The translations under genes and the position numbers were made by a program. Source: Flavobacterium sp. Root420 (lineage in GTDB: Bacteria > Bacteroidota > Bacteroidia > Flavobacteriales > Flavobacteriaceae). Taken from it: a stretch of DNA of 64,000 nucleotides. The notes under the pieces are model-generated. The model searched no databases, was not told the DNA's origin, and worked only from the letters and a program-made list of their open reading frames with translations. Location: the NCBI RefSeq assembly GCF_001427905.1, contig NZ_LMEF01000032.1:232401-296400 (forward strand), in the 5' to 3' direction. Below, in pieces: positions 61,624 through 64,000 of this stretch. Each line of letters opens with the position of its first letter. Within the stretch, counting starts at the first letter, position 1.

Positions 61624-63351
61624 CTATTTCAACTGCATTCCTGCAATGATATTTTGTATTTTTTCATCTAAGAAACTCTCAGTAGCATCAAAATCCTGAA
61701 CAGATTCTAATTCTGCATTTACACTAATGTAGAATTTAATTTTTGGCTCAGTTCCGCTTGGTCTTGCACAAATTTTAGATCCGTCTTCCGTATAGTAAAT
61801 CAATACATTTGATTTCGGAATGTCCATCGCAGATTCTTCACCAGTCAATAAATTCAAAGCAACTGACGATTGGTAATCTTCCACCATAATTACTCTTTGT
61901 CCACTGATTTCTTTCAAAGGGTTTTCACGCAGATCAATCATCATCTGATTAATTTCCTGTAAACCTTCCATTCCTTTTTTAGTCAATGAAACCAAATATT
62001 CTTTGTAAAAACCATGTGCAACATAAAGCTGTAAAAGTTCTTTATAAACAGTGCTTCCGGCAGCTTTTGCCTGAGCAGCAACTTCACAAATTAATAAGGT
62101 AGCAGCAACGGCATCTTTGTCTCTAACGGCATCACCAACCATAAACCCAAAGCTTTCTTCGCCACCTCCAATAAATTGAAGTTCAGGGAAATCTTTAATC
62201 ATTTTGGCAATCCATTTAAAACCTGTCAAACCCACTTTGCATTCAACGCCATAACTTGTTGCTAATTCCATCATCATCGGAGTAGAAACAATTGTAGAAC
62301 CAACGAATTGTTTTCCGTCAATTTTTCCGGCTTTTTTCCATTGTTTCAATAAGAAAGAAGTCATCAAAATCATGGTTTGATTTCCGTTAAGCAAAATCAT
62401 TTTACCATCATTATTTCTAACGGCAACACCCAAACGGTCACAATCAGGATCTGTTCCAACAACGATATCTGAGTTTGTTTTATCAGCCAAAGCCAAAGCC
62501 ATTGTCAAAGCTTCAGGCTCTTCCGGATTTGGAGATTTTACTGTTGGAAAATCCCCATCAGGAATTGCTTGTTCCGGTACGATATGCACGTTTTTATAAC
62601 CTGCCTGAGATAATGTATCTGGAATAGATTTTATAGAAGTTCCGTGTAATGAAGTAAATACAATCTGTAAATTATCTTTCGCCTCAGCCGGAGTATTAAA
62701 ACTGGCATTTTCTATAGAGGATTTAATGAAAGCCTTGTCGATTTCAGTATCAATATATTCAATCAGACTTTCGTTTGCATTGAATTTAATTTTATCGTAA
62801 CCTAAATTTTCAATTACATTAATAATGGCAGCGTCTTCCGGTGGAACAATTTGTCCACCATCTTGCCAATATACTTTGTATCCATTATATTCTGGTGGAT
62901 TGTGCGAAGCTGTAAGAACAATTCCACACTGGCAGCCTAAATGTTTAAGGGCAAATGATAATTCGGGAGTCGGTCTTAAATCTGAAAATAAATAAACATG
63001 GATTCCGTTTGCAGAGAAAACATCAGCAACAACTTTTGCCAGAGTATTGCTGTTATGACGACAATCATAAGCAATAACAACCTTTAAAGGTTGGTTTGGA
63101 AAAACTTCATGTAAGTAATCAGATAAACCCTGAGTGTTTTTTCCAAGTGTATATTTGTTAATTCTGTTGTTTCCAACGCCCATAACACCACGCATTCCAC
63201 CAGTTCCAAATTCAAGATTTTTATAGAAACTTTCTTCAAGTTCTTTAGAAGACGTTGTCATTAATTCTTTAACTGCCGCTTGTGTTTCTTTGTCAAATGT
63301 AGGGGTCAGCCATTCGTTTACAGCATTCAATATATTAGGTGCTATATTCAT
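61624..63351 (-). CDS. phospho-sugar mutase (phosphoglucomutase/phosphomannomutase)
   Basis: A 575-residue alpha-D-phosphohexomutase. The phosphoserine loop is TASHNPPEYNGYK, the metal loop GTDPDCDRLGVA, the sugar-specificity loop GGGEESFGF and the phosphate-binding loop RPSGTEPKIKFY. The length and GEESFGF favour phosphoglucomutase of the PGM2-like type. Interconverts hexose 1- and 6-phosphates for cell-envelope sugar nucleotides. Confidence 0.93.
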   Translation of the reverse strand: MNIAPNILNAVNEWLTPTFDKETQAAVKELMTTSSKELEESFYKNLEFGTGGMRGVMGVGNNRINKYTLGKNTQGLSDYLHEVFPNQPLKVVIAYDCRHNSNTLAKVVADVFSANGIHVYLFSDLRPTPELSFALKHLGCQCGIVLTASHNPPEYNGYKVYWQDGGQIVPPEDAAIINVIENLGYDKIKFNANESLIEYIDTEIDKAFIKSSIENASFNTPAEAKDNLQIVFTSLHGTSIKSIPDTLSQAGYKNVHIVPEQAIPDGDFPTVKSPNPEEPEALTMALALADKTNSDIVVGTDPDCDRLGVAVRNNDGKMILLNGNQTMILMTSFLLKQWKKAGKIDGKQFVGSTIVSTPMMMELATSYGVECKVGLTGFKWIAKMIKDFPELQFIGGGEESFGFMVGDAVRDKDAVAATLLICEVAAQAKAAGSTVYKELLQLYVAHGFYKEYLVSLTKKGMEGLQEINQMMIDLRENPLKEISGQRVIMVEDYQSSVALNLLTGEESAMDIPKSNVLIYYTEDGSKICARPSGTEPKIKFYISVNAELESVQDFDATESFLDEKIQNIIAGMQLK

Positions 63352-63390
63352 CGTTCGTATCTTTTTATATTTAAATAATAATTTTATGGA

Positions 63391-63486
63391 GCTATTTCCT
63401 GCTGTCCTTCCAGTCTTTTGTGTCCGCCGCGGCGGGCATAAAAGAATTTTACTCCCGAGCCTTCGGGACTGTCAGGGCTAGGGATT
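63391..63486. repeat. hairpin element family, copy 3
   Basis: TCTTTTGTGTCCGCCGC pairs roughly with GGCGGGCATAAAAGA, followed by a CCCGAGCCTTCGGG hairpin (63453-63466). The ends TTCCTGCT and GTCAGGGCTAGGGA match the copy at 37311. Confidence 0.65.
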
Positions 63487-63490
63487 TACG

Positions 63491-64000
63491 TTAAAAATTA
63501 ACCTCTCGGGCCACCTTATAACGTGCTTCATTACTTTTGGTTCTCAAAATAATTTCACCAAGAAAACCTGCCAAAAACAATTGCGTCCCTATTATCATGG
63601 ATGTAATTGATAAATAGAAATGAGGTCTTTCTGTAATTAAACGGCTTGTTTTATGGATAAATAATTTGTCGATTCCTAAGTATAAAGCTAATAAAAATCC
63701 AATCATAAACATAATCGATCCTAATAAACCAAATAAGTGCATTGGTCTTTTTCCAAATCTTGACAAAAACCAGATTGTAATCAAATCAAGAAAACCGTTG
63801 ATAAAACGATCCATACCAAATTTGGTTTCCCCATATTTTCTGGCCTGATGAATTACAACTTTTTCTCCAATTTTATTAAAACCGGCATTTTTTGCCAAAA
63901 CCGGAATGTATCGGTGCATTTCGCCGGATACTTCGATGTTTTTTACAACGGTGTTTTTGTATGCTTTTAATCCGCAGTTAAAATCATTCAATTCAACTCC
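63491..64000 (-). CDS. GT2 glycosyltransferase, C-terminal part
   Basis: The C-terminal 169 residues of a polyisoprenyl-phosphate-type glycosyltransferase; the start lies beyond the window and the frame runs off the end. GEMHRYIPVLAKNAGF and HQARKYGETKFGMDRFINGF are the conserved part of the GT-A catalytic domain; two transmembrane helices follow (about residues 83-105 and 128-150 of the visible part). Probably transfers a sugar to undecaprenyl phosphate at the inner membrane. Confidence 0.85.
   Translation of the reverse strand, partial: GVELNDFNCGLKAYKNTVVKNIEVSGEMHRYIPVLAKNAGFNKIGEKVVIHQARKYGETKFGMDRFINGFLDLITIWFLSRFGKRPMHLFGLLGSIMFMIGFLLALYLGIDKLFIHKTSRLITERPHFYLSITSMIIGTQLFLAGFLGEIILRTKSNEARYKVAREVNF

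Overview
The window looks like chromosomal DNA of a Flavobacterium-type member of the Bacteroidota. The signs are: low G+C; a SusC/SusD pair; many lineage-typical families (GIN/DUF2807, DUF4290, DUF5686, DUF3347, DUF4957/DUF5123, START-like); Bacteroidota promoter boxes of the TAnnTTTG type; a 6S-like RNA between zapA and rny; and few Shine-Dalgarno sequences. No phage, complete IS or CRISPR array is visible. Genus assignment is inference from gene content, not a database match.

Layout. 1-5.9 kb: 3' end of trxB, then a leftward operon padR - PspC protein - two GIN-domain envelope proteins, then DUF4870 and a DUF4442 thioesterase-like gene. 6.0-13.0 kb: a leftward copper cluster with two small Cys-rich exported proteins, a multicopper oxidase carrying a C-terminal barrel-like extension, a CopA-type P-ATPase, an AraC-type regulator with an N-terminal HMA-like domain, and a DUF3347 protein. 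13.0-15.2 kb: AraC regulator divergent from an MFS exporter. 15.4-22.4 kb: a SusC-SusD-DUF4957/DUF5123 locus, pectin-PUL-like but without CAZymes, with LacI-family-type operators upstream. 22.5-28.7 kb: leftward accessory genes (pentapeptide repeat protein, AraC regulator, an uncharacterised protein, methionine aminopeptidase, DUF763). 29.0-30.9 kb: a quinone-detoxification-like operon (ring-cleaving dioxygenase, GNAT, MhqD-like hydrolase), followed by a truncated GIY-YIG gene and tRNA-Met. 31.3-37.2 kb: START-like protein, class IV aminotransferase, YqgE, HU, Fmt, RecQ and an ATPase. 37.2-37.8 kb: an intergenic region dense in palindromes. 37.8-46.4 kb: an unknown protein, an esterase, DUF493-DUF4290-MurA, a CDF transporter, DUF5686 and AroQ. 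46.5-50.8 kb: divergent paralogous barrel genes, XerD and a PAS histidine kinase. 51.0-53.4 kb: rny - 6S RNA - zapA - coiled-coil protein. 53.5-64 kb: M23 peptidase - TonB receptor, an EF-hand-like lipoprotein, DUF2971, an MsbA-like ABC exporter, phosphoglucomutase and a partial GT2 glycosyltransferase.

The most unusual signal is not coding. Many intergenic regions carry inverted repeats whose arms are short words repeated at 8-bp (sometimes 9- or 10-bp) spacing, such as nCTRAGnn x4 facing its own complement x4 at 40.64 and 58.6 kb. Unrelated words appear in the same architecture at 0.72, 11.26 and 39.35 kb. Several other palindromic repeat families also occur, including three copies of a hairpin element at 37.3, 43.2 and 63.4 kb and two of a GCCACGA element at 5.9 and 42.0 kb.
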